Below are positions 14,001 through 25,624 of a stretch of DNA of 64,000 nucleotides, piece after piece. Source of the DNA: Hetaerina americana (Eukaryota; Arthropoda; Insecta; Odonata; Calopterygidae); NCBI GenBank assembly GCA_022747635.1, contig JAKTNV010000065.1:776001-840000 (forward strand), written 5' to 3'. The notes below the pieces were generated by a model. It ran no database searches. It saw nothing but the letters and a program-made list of their open reading frames with translations, and was not told the DNA's origin. Numbering within the stretch: the stretch's first letter is position 1; the number at the start of each line of letters is the position of its first letter. Made by a program: the position numbers and the translations under genes.

Positions 14001-14584
14001 CTGCATACTCGGGCATTTGGATCAAGACTCTCCCCACCGCTCACAAGTAACACTTGCTTCTCAACAGGAATGTGGATTTCACGAGCCACCACTTCCTTTA
14101 GCTGGGAGACACTATAAAACATTTGTTTTAAATTATTTAATATCAAGATCCATGTTTAAACCATAAACATAACACAAAAAAATCTCGTGCATTGATATAA
14201 CTGGAATAACTGGCGTATTGACAGTTTAACCACGTAAGGCATTTAACGGTCAAAATATAGTTTGAAGTAACACCAAACTCGCATTACTGAATAACAAGAA
14301 TTTGGAAAACTAAAAGAATTTTAAAGAGCTTCGTATTTAATAATTGACGTACTAAATGGATTCACCGCAAACTTAAAATATTTAACTAAATGTCCAGAAA
14401 ATTAACAGCGGATTTTAAAATTTATAAACAATTAAATCATCTATTTATAACGAATAAGCATAACCTCCGAAACATCAGTTGCATTTTCAAGGCCAAACAC
14501 ACCCCGAAACACTCACCTTTCCAGAGCCAAATTCATATCAAAAGTCATCATTGTTCCCGTGTCAACATGAAATATATACAACAT
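2029..14584 (-). CDS. RB1CC1: RB1CC1/FIP200 (Atg17-like) autophagy scaffold, exons 1-9, 3' part outside window
   Basis: Scaffold subunit of the ULK1/Atg1 kinase complex that starts autophagosome formation in the cytoplasm. Minus-strand exons: 14584-14517, 14111-13891, 13656-13495, 9392-9266, 9166-8938, 7560-7390, 3403-3219, 2675-2489, 2208-2029. They total 1530 nt, or 510 codons, and every junction keeps phase. Exon 1 encodes only MLYIFHVDTGTMMTFDMN and a few more residues, the start of the N-terminal ubiquitin-like fold. Exon 2 has the hallmark YSAGTDTNPIYLF. Later hallmarks are VHDQHLQQQG, GWAAVVANLED, LLDWISAKDD and ILPDLCASHMRQLLVML, all close to human FIP200. Exon 9 ends in a proline-rich run (KPPPYATRPPPPFDRDLPK). 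The central coiled coil and C-terminal Claw domain should lie left of the window. Family identity is very secure. The start is the first in-frame ATG matching the family N-terminus. Confidence 0.97.
3816..6380 (+). CDS. LINE ORF2-type protein: partial AP endonuclease plus reverse transcriptase
   Basis: An uninterrupted frame of 854 codons counted from a GTG at 3816. No ATG start is visible, consistent with a truncated ORF2. Order of domains: remnant APE endonuclease (LVLNGDLNCN near 3945, then TDHCMVKISI near 4160), a linker, then reverse transcriptase with the motifs SKVVPIYKNHG, NYRPIAV, GFRSERSTT, FFDLSKAFDNVNH, GVPQGSTLGPLLFLIYINDL and the catalytic LYADD at residues 577-581. It ends with the C-terminal region typical of CR1/jockey-like LINEs (KKAIRII, PIFHELNLLPLPC, YTRGRNDF). 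The product would copy its own RNA at a nicked target. The lack of any stop or frameshift implies a young insertion. It is probably not autonomous because the endonuclease is incomplete. Confidence 0.9.
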   Translation: MCFHETPVGLLVLISIYRSPTGDFHSFIKKLDQLICSLYANNWILVLNGDLNCNLLVASPHRSELLNLFKTYGMECFNNNPTRVTPTSATLIDYAVTNFNHEKVVTTVCDLGITDHCMVKISIDTNQPMDSPNDKTYPRRPLTHGNLQHFLLLLQSQNWDNVYDLKSVDEGFNYFYSIFKHNFEMCFPVTHRKIFHRTKCKPWLTDEIRYYSTILKKLAISSKSSNNHEQRLLYKEFQKYYRKLISTTKRTYNDNKLLNSNNKSKTAWEIINDCRGKKNPQLTLPKLCNPENNTAISYSSLANKFNKYYVSAPCLTTSPANVLLANAPSSMFAKPCSETNLKTIVSSLRNKSSTGPDEIPGKVVHHCFEAIKAPLLFLINESLIQGIFPSQLKESKVVPIYKNHGCVNDLNNYRPIAVQNTFAKIFEKAMYMQIASYFEKNFLLSNSQHGFRSERSTTTAICQAIDSILNSLDAKRKTLGMFFDLSKAFDNVNHNRLLIKLNRIGIRGSPLNWLKSFIHNRTQKVVLSVDGSKYSSEAYQVNKGVPQGSTLGPLLFLIYINDLPNCLPNNDGIIPVLYADDTNIIISTQTYPSLVEKAKSVTLAINKWCTDNLLDLNVNKSKIVNFTHNKNISDDLLVKINDLSIERVTECKFLGISLCANISWDTHVKALQHKLSSTCYLLRHLYETTSKTVLLNLYYGEIYSNITYSIILWGSAAISQTIFKMQKKAIRIIARKPYNAPSRPIFHELNLLPLPCIYIMFLILYIKNNIGNYSLNSAYHHHYTRGRNDFHYGNIRTKALKLGPNEMGIRLFNKLPKSIKDTQGTAVFRHKLKRYLQRNMFYSVDEYLNNIPDQ
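6641..6663 (+). repeat. (TAA)n LINE tail / microsatellite
   Basis: About seven TAA units follow an AAATAAAAAG stretch and mark the 3' end of the LINE. Simple TAA tails are typical of several insect LINE clades. Confidence 0.85.
10027..10793 (+). mobile_element. Internally deleted mariner element with TIRs and TA target duplication
   Basis: Terminal inverted repeats of about 28 bp, 22 positions matching, both starting CGAGGGC, flanked by TA at 10025-10026 and 10794-10795. The plus strand keeps pieces of a mariner transposase. The N-terminal helix-turn-helix region reads KCEVRSVIRFLL and then, after a +1 shift, ATDIHLEISALNRPNVM. Next comes NVHDDDRSG, then VNNELHLKIDEKV. The sequence then jumps to the C-terminal AIIGWYRSEAAEFHAEGIWK, followed by a stop. 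The middle, including most of the DDD catalytic core, is missing. At about 770 bp against a usual 1.3 kb, this is a dead but possibly once-mobilisable copy. Confidence 0.88.
12355..12565 (+). repeat. tRNA-derived SINE (family A)
   Basis: The head resembles a tRNA gene: an A-box-like stretch at about 12370-12395 (GGTGATAGCAGGGTAACG) and a B box at about 12415-12430 (GGTTGCAGGTTGGATTCTC). The body includes TTGGGTGTTTGTGATTG, and the copy ends in an ATAAATAAATA-type tail near 12565. A second copy with the same head and the same GGGTGTT(T)GTGATT body motif lies on the minus strand at about 35800-35905. Confidence 0.7.
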
Positions 14585-15324
14585 CCTCGAGTCCTTCCTT
14601 TTCGCTTGTATCTAATGAAAAGTGTATGATAATACCTTTGTTTGACTTTCATCGGTTTCCGTCTGTTTCCGTATTCGTAGAGCAATTAACCCTGAAAGAA
14701 CCAAATACCACTTACGAATTTACAACAAAAACAAATTTATATATATCAGTCTTGCCTTCTCAAAATGTTTGACATAGGTAAAGCCTCCGTCGATAAACTT
14801 AACGCACACAGTGATGAAACAAATATGAGGGAAAGCAAGTCATATCCCGTATATAAAATATCGAAATCAAGGTCATCGGATGATTCGTTATTGAGCACCA
14901 CATATATACTTACTGAGCATAAGTACAACTAAGCATATTAACGTTTAAATTGATATACGCACTTTGATGCACATAGCGTAGCATTTAGCAAAAAATAAAT
15001 AAATGGCTTACGCTGCAACGAGAATTGCGACAACAAATATGAATATTTTGCCCACCATCAAATCTCGTTGCTAAAAATTTACCACCTTTATCCTACGGAG
15101 TAGTATCCATAAATTTATTTACACAACGATACCTTGTCTATTTAGGTTCTGAAGGGTATCCTTTGCCATTATTATGGCACCATCACAGCTGTTTATCGTG
15201 ATGCCTCACGGGAAATTGTTTGCCAACCGAAACATCTGACGTATGGGCGTATGTGAGTTGCATATTTTGTATTTTATTATAAACACTTGCTTGTGTTAGT
15301 TAAAGGGATTAGAGGTATTTTTCA
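14585..15324. promoter_or_regulatory. Shared upstream region of RB1CC1 (minus) and CIB1 (plus)
   Basis: The 740 bp between the two divergent start codons must hold both 5' leaders and presumably both promoters. A CRE-like TGACGTA lies at 15238-15244, about 80 bp upstream of the CIB1 ATG. No TATA box can be assigned with confidence. Transcription start sites cannot be read from sequence alone. Confidence 0.55.
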
Positions 15325-18300
15325 ATGGGGCAAGGAAAAAGTCAATTCACGGAGGAAGAGCTGCAAGATTATCAAGTAAGTAATTTTCCATCAGTGCTTA
15401 GCCAAAAATAATTCATTGTCATTCTGATTTTACCTCTCCTTTTTTCAGGACTTAACGTATTTTTCCAAGAAAGAAGTTTTGTAGTAAGTACTTATTTTTC
15501 ATCTTCATGTAGAAAATAACTTGCTGGAAACTTCAATTCTTTTAAAAATAATAACTATTTGAATTGTTCGGCCGAAATCGTTTTTATGTTAGTATAGTTT
15601 CATTGACGCCCCATTTTTCATCTTCTTAACTTATTTAAATTAATTTCTTCTTAAATTTTAACTTGAAATTTTGTCATTATATTCCAGCGCCCATCAAAAA
15701 TTTAAAGCTCTCGCCCCAGAAAAAGTTGGGCATAACCGAAATGCAAAATTGCCAATGTCTAAAGTATTGCAATACCCCGAACTTAGAGTTAATCCGTTCG
15801 GAGACCGAATATGCAGAGTGTTTTCATCGTCCCAGGATGGAGATTGCACATTTGAGGATTTTCTCGATATGATGTCAGTTTTCAGCGAAGAGGCTCCGAA
15901 ATCTGTTAAAGCAGAACATGCTTTCAGGATATTCGGTAGGTGCAATAAATTATAGTTCGTATTATTATATGGGCTATTTATCAAATGATCTCGTGCATTT
16001 TTATCCATTGAGTATTTTGTTTAAAGATCATGAAATTATCCCAATGAAAATCCTTTTGGAAATTTTAATCGATGCCCACTGTCAAATCTGCTCATACTTA
16101 GCCAACTTTTAACCGCAGAAGTGAGAGACGTTGGAAAACAAACCAAATTTTTATTAATACGCCTGTATCGTCCCGTGTATACAATTAAGTTCGGAGGCAC
16201 ATATATATTTGTGTAATTAGAATGATAACTGCAGTTTTCGCAGTTTGCCCACACAGCCAATCAAATTCAAAAACCATTTCCTTGATCCGACCTTAGTGGC
16301 TGTATTAGCTTCTGCTACCAGTGCTAACATGTGTTGCATCATATTGATAGTGATTTCGGCTAGTTATTACAATATCTGGTATACGTATTCTCATTAAGCT
16401 GCTTTACCTTTCTTAGATTTTGATGGAGATGACATGTTGGGGGTTGGTGATCTGCGGGAGGTAGTAGACCGTTTAACAGGACCTCATCTTTGTCTTCCTG
16501 AGGAAGATATTCAATTTCTCCTCCAGTCTGTCCTAGATGAAGCGGACCTTGATGATGATGGTGCTTTGTCATTTGCAGAATTTGAGCATATAATATCAAA
16601 ATCATCAGATTTTGCCAAGTGAGTTCTGTTTTTAGACATTGTAATTTAATATTCAATGATACATTTTCCCAAACCTTAATCAAATAGGGATAAGAAGAAA
16701 TTAGACGAGCAGATTTTTTTTTACATCGGTCTTATATTGCTTGAAATCAAAAATAAACATACACATTACATATCGCCAAGAAAAATTCCTTTTAAAAATA
16801 GGTCACCTTTTTGTACAGTTTAGCAAGCTGAACCACAACTAATTCTTTGCTGGCATATCAGCTTTCTGATCAGCTGATGCGTACAACTGAATTAGCTTTT
16901 TTTAAGTACAAGTCTCCCCATAGTGTATGTTTAAGTCCTGCTTTCTCCTGTGCTGACATGTAGAGTCACTACATGTTCAAGATCGTCTAAAGATTTTTCA
17001 AAAATAAGGTGTGAATAATAATTTATTTTTGCCAGCCAATCAGGATACAATAAATACAAGGTAAATTTACATAATGTAGGGCATGTCAAATATGATGTCA
17101 CAAAGTACATAGAACTATGCAGAGAAAACCCACTACAGAGAAATGTGTCAAAATTACATCATACAACACAGAAGTACGTGATAGTTTACAGAAATGTTAT
17201 TCTATTGGGTATTTAGGTATTCTTTCATGGAATAAAGGATCTCCTTTTGCAGGTATTCTGTAAGTTTAACTATAAAGCTACCAACACTTCCAATTTATTT
17301 CAATGATTGAGGTATTTTATTTTATAATTTTATGCTCATTTCCATGGGTTCTCCTTTTTTAAAACTTTGGTTCTTGTACTTTTGTAATGCATACCATTCG
17401 TACATCTTGTTAGCCTAAGCTGCATACTCCACATTAGTTGTAGAAATATCAATAACTGTTTACTTTCTGGTAACCCAACAGACTGTGGATCCCATTCTAA
17501 AGTCTTTCATGACTTGTAGATTGTGAAGGTTTCATTCTTCTTCCATCAGTTTCCTTCACATAAATTTTTTTATTGACAATAGTGTCACCTCTGGTCGCGG
17601 ATGAAAAACTGTTATCTTCAACCTGAAGATACCTCCAGGACCGGGGATTGAACTTGTCACCAAGACAACTTACTTTATGGAAACTCCTTGAAGAAGAATA
17701 AACTCTTTACAAATTGTGTATCCATACACTTGAAACTGGTATCCAGAGGTTTACTGATATGCTGATACATCAACAGCCCAATGTGTGTCTATTTAACTCT
17801 GTTTTGTCTTCTGACTCCATGGGAACTAGACCTAAATCTAGTGTTCCTTTTACAAATATAAGAATTTGTCTGAACCGACCCCACTTGCTAGTTCCCTGGC
17901 CTCCATCTGTTAACTCTCTTGCAATTTTCTTAAATACTTGTCTTAAGGATGATGGCAATCTCACATCCATAAGTAATCGTACATACAGGCACATACCGCA
18001 TTGCTACAAATCATGTAAACATAGAGACAATTCATTTTCATAGTATGTTGATTCTAGTTGTCAAATTCGAGTCGTTCCAGAGTTTCAGACCATAATAAGA
18101 GAATTCTTAAGCTTCCAGACCAAGTTCTCGTCTCCTCCAACACACTCAAGGTAGTTCATGTGGGCATCTCCCGTCAAATTCCAAGTAGAAAAGCATTCTT
18201 CACATCCATTTGGCCTGCATAAACCTCATCAACATTTCATTTTGCTAACAAAACCCTGAATGTCACAAGCAATGAAACTGATGTCATCATACATACTACT

Positions 18301-19005
18301 AGCGTACATGTCATTATAATCAACTCTTTCATTATACACACTTTTAACCACTAGACAGGCTTTGTGGCATACACTGTGTCCTTCTCCTTTGATAGCTTGA
18401 TATAATTTGTCTTGATCTTGTCCTTTTCTTTGTGAAATTGTTCAAGAAATATTTTCTTGTACATACTTTCGTACCCAAAATACCATTCAATTTTGGGGCT
18501 AGCAATTTCAAGAAAAGTCTGGTTTTAGTGAACTAAAAGATTATTTTGCTAATTTCATTTTATTTATCATTTGTGTGTTATAATAGTCCAAATCTTTGCC
18601 TCATTCAGGACTTCCCAATGTTATGGCTCATCATTTAGCTTGTGCTTGATCTAGCAACTTTGGGAGTAAAATGTTCACTCATTCTAGCTTTGCTCCTGAG
18701 GTTGCTTGCTGCTGATCCAGGGAAACATTGTATAACACGATTCATGTACAGTCACCTTAGCACCTTCGTCTCCCAATGGAATGCTATGATCAATGATTTT
18801 TATATGTCATAGAAATACATATTTAAAATGTTAACCTTGTGCAGCTCAGATTTTTCCAAGTGGTTGAATTCAATCCACTTTGTTTACTTGCTTGCCCATT
18901 AATTATTTCAATATTATTTAATTTATTATGAAATTTTATTTGCATGAAACACTAATCTTTCTCCCTTCTTTTTAATGAAACAGCACTTTTAGAATTCGGC
19001 TCTAG
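15325..19005 (+). CDS. CIB1: CIB1-like calcium- and integrin-binding EF-hand protein, complete, 185 aa
   Basis: Small EF-hand protein of the CIB family, which binds Ca2+/Mg2+ and docks on partner helices such as integrin tails and kinases. Exons: 15325-15375, 15449-15483, 15688-15935, 16417-16618, 18984-19005. They total 558 nt, all in phase. It starts MGQGKSQFTEEELQDYQDLT; Gly2 with Ser6 fits an N-myristoylation signal. Then come a CIB1-type ELRVNPFGDRICRVF, a degenerate EF pair, EF3 loop at residues 112-123 (DFDGDDMLGVGD), EF4 loop at 155-166 (DLDDDGALSFAE) and the family C-terminus NTFRIRL. EF4 is canonical. EF3 has Asp at loop position 12, as in human CIB1, but Asp instead of Gly at position 6. 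It looks closer to CIB1 than CIB2, though this is a judgement by eye. The last exon encodes only seven residues plus the split codon. Confidence 0.95.
17400..18520 (-). mobile_element. Degenerate Ty1-copia retrotransposon fragment (RT and RNase H)
   Basis: Read on the minus strand through many stops and shifts, this stretch of CIB1 intron 4 gives copia pol signatures in order. First is QMDVKNAFL near 18200, where RT normally has MDVKTAFLxG. Next is VKGTLDLGLV near 17840, where copia has LKGTxDxGLV. Last is VCWVTRK*TVIDISTTNVEYAA near 17430, where RNase H has SWxSRKQxxVxLSSTEAEY. No LTR was recognised. An old, inactive copy. Confidence 0.75.
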
Positions 19006-22000
19006 AAGATTCAGTGCTTGGAGAAATGTCCGGCTGGTGTTCACCAAAGATTTACATGCTTCCTAATAATTATATTGTCTTTTTTATGTAATGAACTTGT
19101 ACAAAGTATGAATTAAGTGCAGCAAGTATAAATATGATACATGTAACAAAAAATCAATATTGACAAATTCCAAGAAACTTCAGGGGGTGCCACGACAGTA
19201 ACTTTTAAGAGTTGCATTGTAATCAATATTGAATTATATTATCAAATATGAATGCATTTGTGCATTTCACACCTTTTGGAAATTGTCAAGGCAATATTTT
19301 ATCATCCAGAATGGTCATTAAGACATGATAGATGATATTTACAATTTATTTGACTTGCTGATGTGTAAAATTTTAATATGTACTTTATGTGTGCAGGAGA
19401 CTTTTCTTGTGTAATTTTGATGCCTATTGGATTTTCAACAATGAATTCTAAATTTAAGATAATGCATTTTGCAAAAATTTCTGTTTAAATTAGAATGTAA
19501 AGCGTTATTCTTTTTAATCTGTTTTACTAAGTAGGTATATATGCCTCTAGTTATTTATGAAACTTCATTCTAACTTATAGTGTAACTAATGGCAATTTCA
19601 AACTTTGACTTAAAAATTACATGAAAAATTAATAATATTCTAACCTAATTTTTTTTATATTTGATATTTAATTGGATGAAAAAAAAGGGTAGCTGGACAA
19701 TAATGATGCCCATTTGGTGACATATTTATCAAGGAATCATTGACATTATATGACTAGTGTCCACTGGTATCTAAATAATGCAGTCTTAAGTCCCTTTCAT
19801 ACTGCATATTGTAATTTTTAATACTATTTTTATGTGTTTATTTAATTTGAAGGTGCGTATCTCTGTTGTGTATTATAGTCTTTGAATTTAAAAAGGCTAC
19901 CTCAAAAAACTGTTGCATTTTTGCATAGTCAAATTACTTTTATTTCTTTGCTCAGTTTATAACTTGTACAATATAAGTTTTGTCAACCATAGCCATCTTG
20001 ACATCTTGCATTGCTCAATGTTGGAAAATTTTGGCAACTGTCTAAGCATTGGTCTCCATATTCGGGAACCCCAAGGATAGGAGTCACTTGACTTGTCTCT
20101 TGCCCTGGGTTGCATACATCTTTCTCTTTTACGCTCACATATAAACCTGGCATTGCCGACTTCTAAGTGTGTTCTGCATTGGCCTCCATATTTCTCAGAG
20201 TCCTCAACAAGGTTTTCCCTGCTGGTTAACTATCCATGTGCCATCTTGATGTGTTGCTTCCATTCATTAAACATTGTAATTCTTATCCATTGGTGACTAA
20301 TTCAGTAACACTTGTTGGGTACCATTTCGTGTACTAGTTTTCCATACTAACTTGTGGGGATAATTCAAGGAGGACAGTGGGAGGAAAGACCCCCAATACA
20401 AACCTTTTAAGGTTATAAAGCTTGGGATCAGAGATTCAAAAAAGATGTTTTCCATCCGTTCACATTTTTCCTGGAGCAAACACTGCCAGCCTACTTCCAG
20501 GTAACTAGACCACATCCAGGAGACCAAATGTTCCGTGGAATGTATCTATTTCCTGACTACTTGCCATATTACCCTCTGCTTTGTAAAATCATCCCAAAGC
20601 CAATTTTTTATATGGCTATTTATTTTTTAATTAAAGGCTTAGGACTGGTCATTGAGTATGAAGTGTAGAGGCATATTAATACATTTCAGTAATGATCGCT
20701 GTTGGTTGTAATAATTGAGTCTTGAGGTGCTCCATTTTTAAAGCCATCCCTTTTGAAATTCAATCTGAATATCTTTAACATGATGACATACCATACTGCA
20801 CATAGGATTCATCTTTCAGGTTAGTCAATGAGCACAGTTTCCACCAAAGTAAGCTGTTCAGCTGTATTTGTTGGTTGATATGACTGAAGTATTAGAAGTA
20901 ATGTATTTTCTTCAACTCTACAATAAAAAAAGGAAGACTGAAAGGGAATAGTAAGCTTAAGGATTTTTCTGCTTTGTGCAAATTTCTAACTATTGTACTT
21001 ACACTACTGCCATAACCTCTTCTTTCCCATAAAACAGATGGCATACGGTAATCACTAGTAACTAATTGGAGAGAATTAGGCCAGTATAATGAATCACAAA
21101 TGAAAGAGAACTCTCCATAGCATCCTTTAGTACATAACACCCCCCAGACACTAATTTAAGATGGTGTGCCGTGCTAATAAGTTGACCTTATCTTTCAAGT
21201 TCAAAAATTGCTTTTATTTAAATCATTTATTGTTTTTTATTCATTATGCCTCTACATTTAAGTGATTGTGCCTTGGGTTAAGTATAAATTTGGAATTTCC
21301 TTGCGCAAGATGGGAATTCTTCAAAGATAATTGATTTTGTATTATTCAAACCAGTATACCTTTCATATCATGGCTTATTAAATCCTCTTGATGCCAATAT
21401 GTAACTCTCTCCAAAAGTAGACAAATAACCTCTATTTATTTAGCTTATGGTTCAACTTCTAGTAAAAATATTCTGTCTTACAGTATGATGTGTGAAATGT
21501 TGACCTTGGCATTTAATTCCAGCGTAGGAGCATCATATTGTTCATTGTAGTGAAAGATTCCTACTCTGAGATATTCTACATTGCTCTGTACAAGACTCAA
21601 TTTTGGCATTGATTTGAATATATTAACCTCCAGTTATAATCAATGCTGGTTGTTGGTCATGACTTGTCTCCTTCATGCATATCTGTGAGATTCCAGAGTT
21701 TTCTAGGAAATATAGCTTTTAGCTGATTTTGAAACAGTTATGGTATTGGATTAAAAGTATTTGGAGCTATCAACTTCTATAGTCAAATCCTTCAGAGAAA
21801 ATCACAATCAAATAACATATTCATGCACCAGCATCCATAATTTTGTGGATTTAACTGCATGATCTTTCAATTTGCCTGTCCCCCTGTGAATCATTCATCT
21901 AATCATTACTTTCAGAAAGAACATAAAAAGAATACTGGACATGCATAGAGTTATTACATACTGTTGATTCATGCTGCCTTAATATGAAATAGGTGTTATA

Positions 22001-25000
22001 CCTTTCTCCCCTTTTCTTTTGACACTCCCTACCCTCTCCAGTTCAAAACACATGAGAAAATAAACTTTCATGCTATTATCCATTTTATACAGAAGTAGTC
22101 TTTTCAAGAATAATAGGAAGAAAGAATACTTACCCTTTTGGGTGGAGCAATGTGTTCACCTATTGAGTGTTTTATATTTGGTACTTGACTGTCTGTATCT
22201 TTCATCCTGTGTGTACTGCTGCACGTTTACACACTCATTCCTTTTTGTTAATAGTTTGCACAACCAGTGCATCCAGGGTAACATCATTAAGAGGCCCTAG
22301 AGTGATTTTTGGTCCTTTTGTAGGTCAGCGTATGCCAAAAAGGTATTCTGTAAGGTGTCATGGTAATATACACAGTTGTCTGCAGAGATCCCTAATGAAC
22401 TAATTGAAAGCACTATATTCTTGATGTTAGTAACTTTTCTTTCTTAATATGCCAAGCAGGCAAGGGCTGAATTGATTTTAAAATGCACAAGTACATCATT
22501 AACTTCAATATGTTCATGCACACTCAATGCTGTATTAATTAGATTAATTCCAAGATTGAAAAATTACGTCATGCTCATTGGTGATACTTGGATTTACATG
22601 TTTCTGACACATCAATATAATGTTCTATATGTGAGTTTTACATACCGCAATGAGGGAAATTCTAGAGACTTAAGAAAAGAGTTAACTGTCAGTGGAGTTC
22701 AATAAAACAGACAAACTTGCTAATGCTGGATAACATTGAACTGTTGATCAATATTGAATTGTTAAAGAGTCTAGTTGCCATTAGCAGAGTTGAAACAAGT
22801 AATAAGGAGGCATTCACAAAGAAAACATACTTTTACAACTTTCATACATACCTGGAAAACTGAAACAAGTGTGAACTGGTTTTACAGTATATTTTTCCAA
22901 GCTGTTAGTGGTTTCAAGGTGTAGGTACTATAAGTTGTATGTTTGTTATTGTGTATGTACATGTCTAGATAGGGTAATTTTTATGAGGCCCAATCAGGAA
23001 ATACATAATGTAAATTAAATGGTCATACCTGCTTAGTATACATTGATGTGTCCAATTCCATGTTCTTTGCATTTTTGTGTGTGTGTGCATTTTGGCTACA
23101 GGTTTTTGCATTTAAGCTGTTACAGTTTTACAACGAATCATGTATCATATTGTTTATATCACAGTGTTTCCTTGTCAAATATATCAATGAAATTATTTAA
23201 TATCTCATATTACCATGAAGACTTTTTTAGAGCTTTTAATATCTCTGTAAAGTAAAAATAATGCTTTTTTGCATTAAATAGACCCTGATTTGTGCACTAT
23301 TTTGTTCTGTGTGTGTGAAATGGAATTATTGATAGTAATGATACATTTTGATTGAATTGTTGGCATGAATACAAATTTGAAATGCATTTATATTAAGTAA
23401 AAGTGATTGCAGACCATAATGATATGTTGTAGTCTTGATCTTAAATGTTGATACCTATTGATTGGGAGTTTTTAAAGTTATATTCTACCTACATCTTGTA
23501 TTTATTCTTTTTTTGTTGATGTTATTTTTGTATTTGGTTGTTAATAAAAAATGTAATACCTATGCATTATGGAAAAGTCATTGGAATTTATGAAGCACTG
23601 TGCTAAAAATGGTTTTTTGCTCGTACAACTGATACAAAAAGTCTGTGATTGCTGTAGGCAATCAGCTATATCATTCCATGATCCTCTGTAAAGCATAGCA
23701 CTGCATACAAGACTGATGTCAGTTAATGTGTCGGAGGAGATCATTGGTCTCGCCTGACATGTAAAATATACTCATAACATTCATTGGGTAGGGAAAAGGA
23801 AGAGGGACTCGGCCATATTTTTTATGAAAAAGATTTTTGTTTGAGAAATACAAAATAATGGAATTCTGAATGATTGATGCAACATTTCAATTGATGTTGC
23901 AATGATGAGGGGGAGGGGATGGACACTTCATTAGTTACGTGCTCTGCCTAAAAAAAAAGACTAATGCATCAAGTATTTATTATGCTTTCCGAAAGATTCC
24001 TAACACATTCATCCTTTCTGTATCCTGGTTGGGGGCAAGCATTTTATCATTTATTGTCAGACACAAGAAGTTTAGTGTCGATCTTCAGACAAAAGTCATT
24101 TTTGTGGTACTCTTCCCCTCAACACATTACTTTCAGGAGAGGACCCTTATGAAACGATCACTGAAACTTTATAATATCTGGATACACGTGAAAGCCTTTC
24201 ATTTGGTGTTCCATAAGGGGTTTAAGAGGAGAGCAGGCATTTGACATAATAACATCATAGTTAGATCTCTTCTATCTGAGATTATCCTTCCCTGCCATCA
24301 ACTATAAATTTTGCTCCCATCATCAGCCTAAAACTTCCAAAACTTATCTTAAGATCTGGTGTTGTGACCTTTACTTCTTCATCTACCTGCTTGGGGTACT
24401 ATTTACTGAGAGAAAAGTCATGGAAAGAATAAAATGCTTGCACCCATATAGTAATTTAGTGAATGGCTGGCATAGGAGTGGGTATGAGCTCTCTTCTGGT
24501 TTCCTCCTGTTTAGTTGATATTATTTCACATTGACTATGTACATATCAAGAAGTTTTACTTTAGAGTTTTTTGTGAGGTTTAAATACTAGAAATATGATG
24601 CCTTTTAAATGTATGGATGAAACTTGAATTTTTTCAGTAAAATTTCAAAATATACCTAATATTTTTGCAAATCGAGGGACATCATGCCTTCCAATTTCAT
24701 TACATACATATTTCAAGTTATCCATACTAAAAAACATGCTATGTTATATCCTTTTAGTGGAGAATACTCTTAGCTTTGAATTATGTGCTCTTTTGTATTA
24801 AGCAGGATCCAACTAATGATTTTTATCATGGTTAAAGAATATTTTGTGCGTGGGTCAGCTGCCCATGTAGATTTAAATAGATTTCCCGTGTATATTTACT
24901 TTGATAAACTTTAAAGTGAAAATTCTGCAAAAATTGGATTAATGATGTCTTGGCCTCATTAAATTTTTAAGACAATTTTACATACCATTACTATTACGTG

Positions 25001-25624
25001 TATAGCTATTAATACACTATAGGTAACCATAACTCACCATATTACTCATAGTAATATAATTTTTTAACTTAATTTACTGCTGTATAGGCTGCTTTTTTTT
25101 AGTAGGGTGGATATATTGGATTATTTGCTTTGTTTCCTATTAATTTTTTTTTTCATTTTAAATTGTACCTATCTAGCCATTCTATTTAGGTGTGTTTGAG
25201 TAAATAATAGTTCTATTTGCTGTAAACTGGGGCCAATTTTTACTATGTAAGTTAGAGCCAGTGAATATGCATTGTTTCCCAAGAGTAGATCCTCGACAAA
25301 TGTGAGCATGTATATATTTTTATATTGTCAATTAAAATTCTTGCATGGTAAAATTGTTTAAAACCAAATTACAGTTAAAATCAACTCAAAATAAAATAAA
25401 CTGTTTGCAAAGTAAATTTTCCATACACAACTCTTAAAACTTCTATACTAGGGAAGTAAGTGTGTAAATATACCTTATTTCTAGTGGATTTTTCAACAGT
25501 TACCATGCAAGTTATATCAATAAATTAAACATGACTAACCAACAAGAAAGAAATACCATATGAGATGGTATGATTAATAAACATAACAAAGGAAATTCAT
25601 TCAACTACCATATAGTTGACTATT
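19006..25624. other. Spacer between the 3' ends of CIB1 and MEIOB; no gene recognised
   Basis: 6.6 kb of AT-rich sequence between converging genes. Its left part should hold the CIB1 3' UTR. Possible plus-strand poly(A) signals (AATAAA-type) occur near 22058 and 23533, but none is decisive. Short frames such as those at 20297-20527, 22070-22300 and 23939-24244 look like chance and match no family I know. A 17-base motif, GCATTGG(T/C)CTCCATATT, occurs near 20046 and near 20177. Confidence 0.6.

Noticed and set aside
14768..14932. Plus-strand 55-codon frame (MFDIGKASVDKLNAHSDETN) between RB1CC1 and CIB1
   Set aside because: No similarity and no splice or promoter support. The minus-strand frame in the same place is equally uninformative.
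15694..16008. Minus-strand 104-codon frame over CIB1 exon 3
   Set aside because: It is the antisense shadow of a well-supported coding exon.
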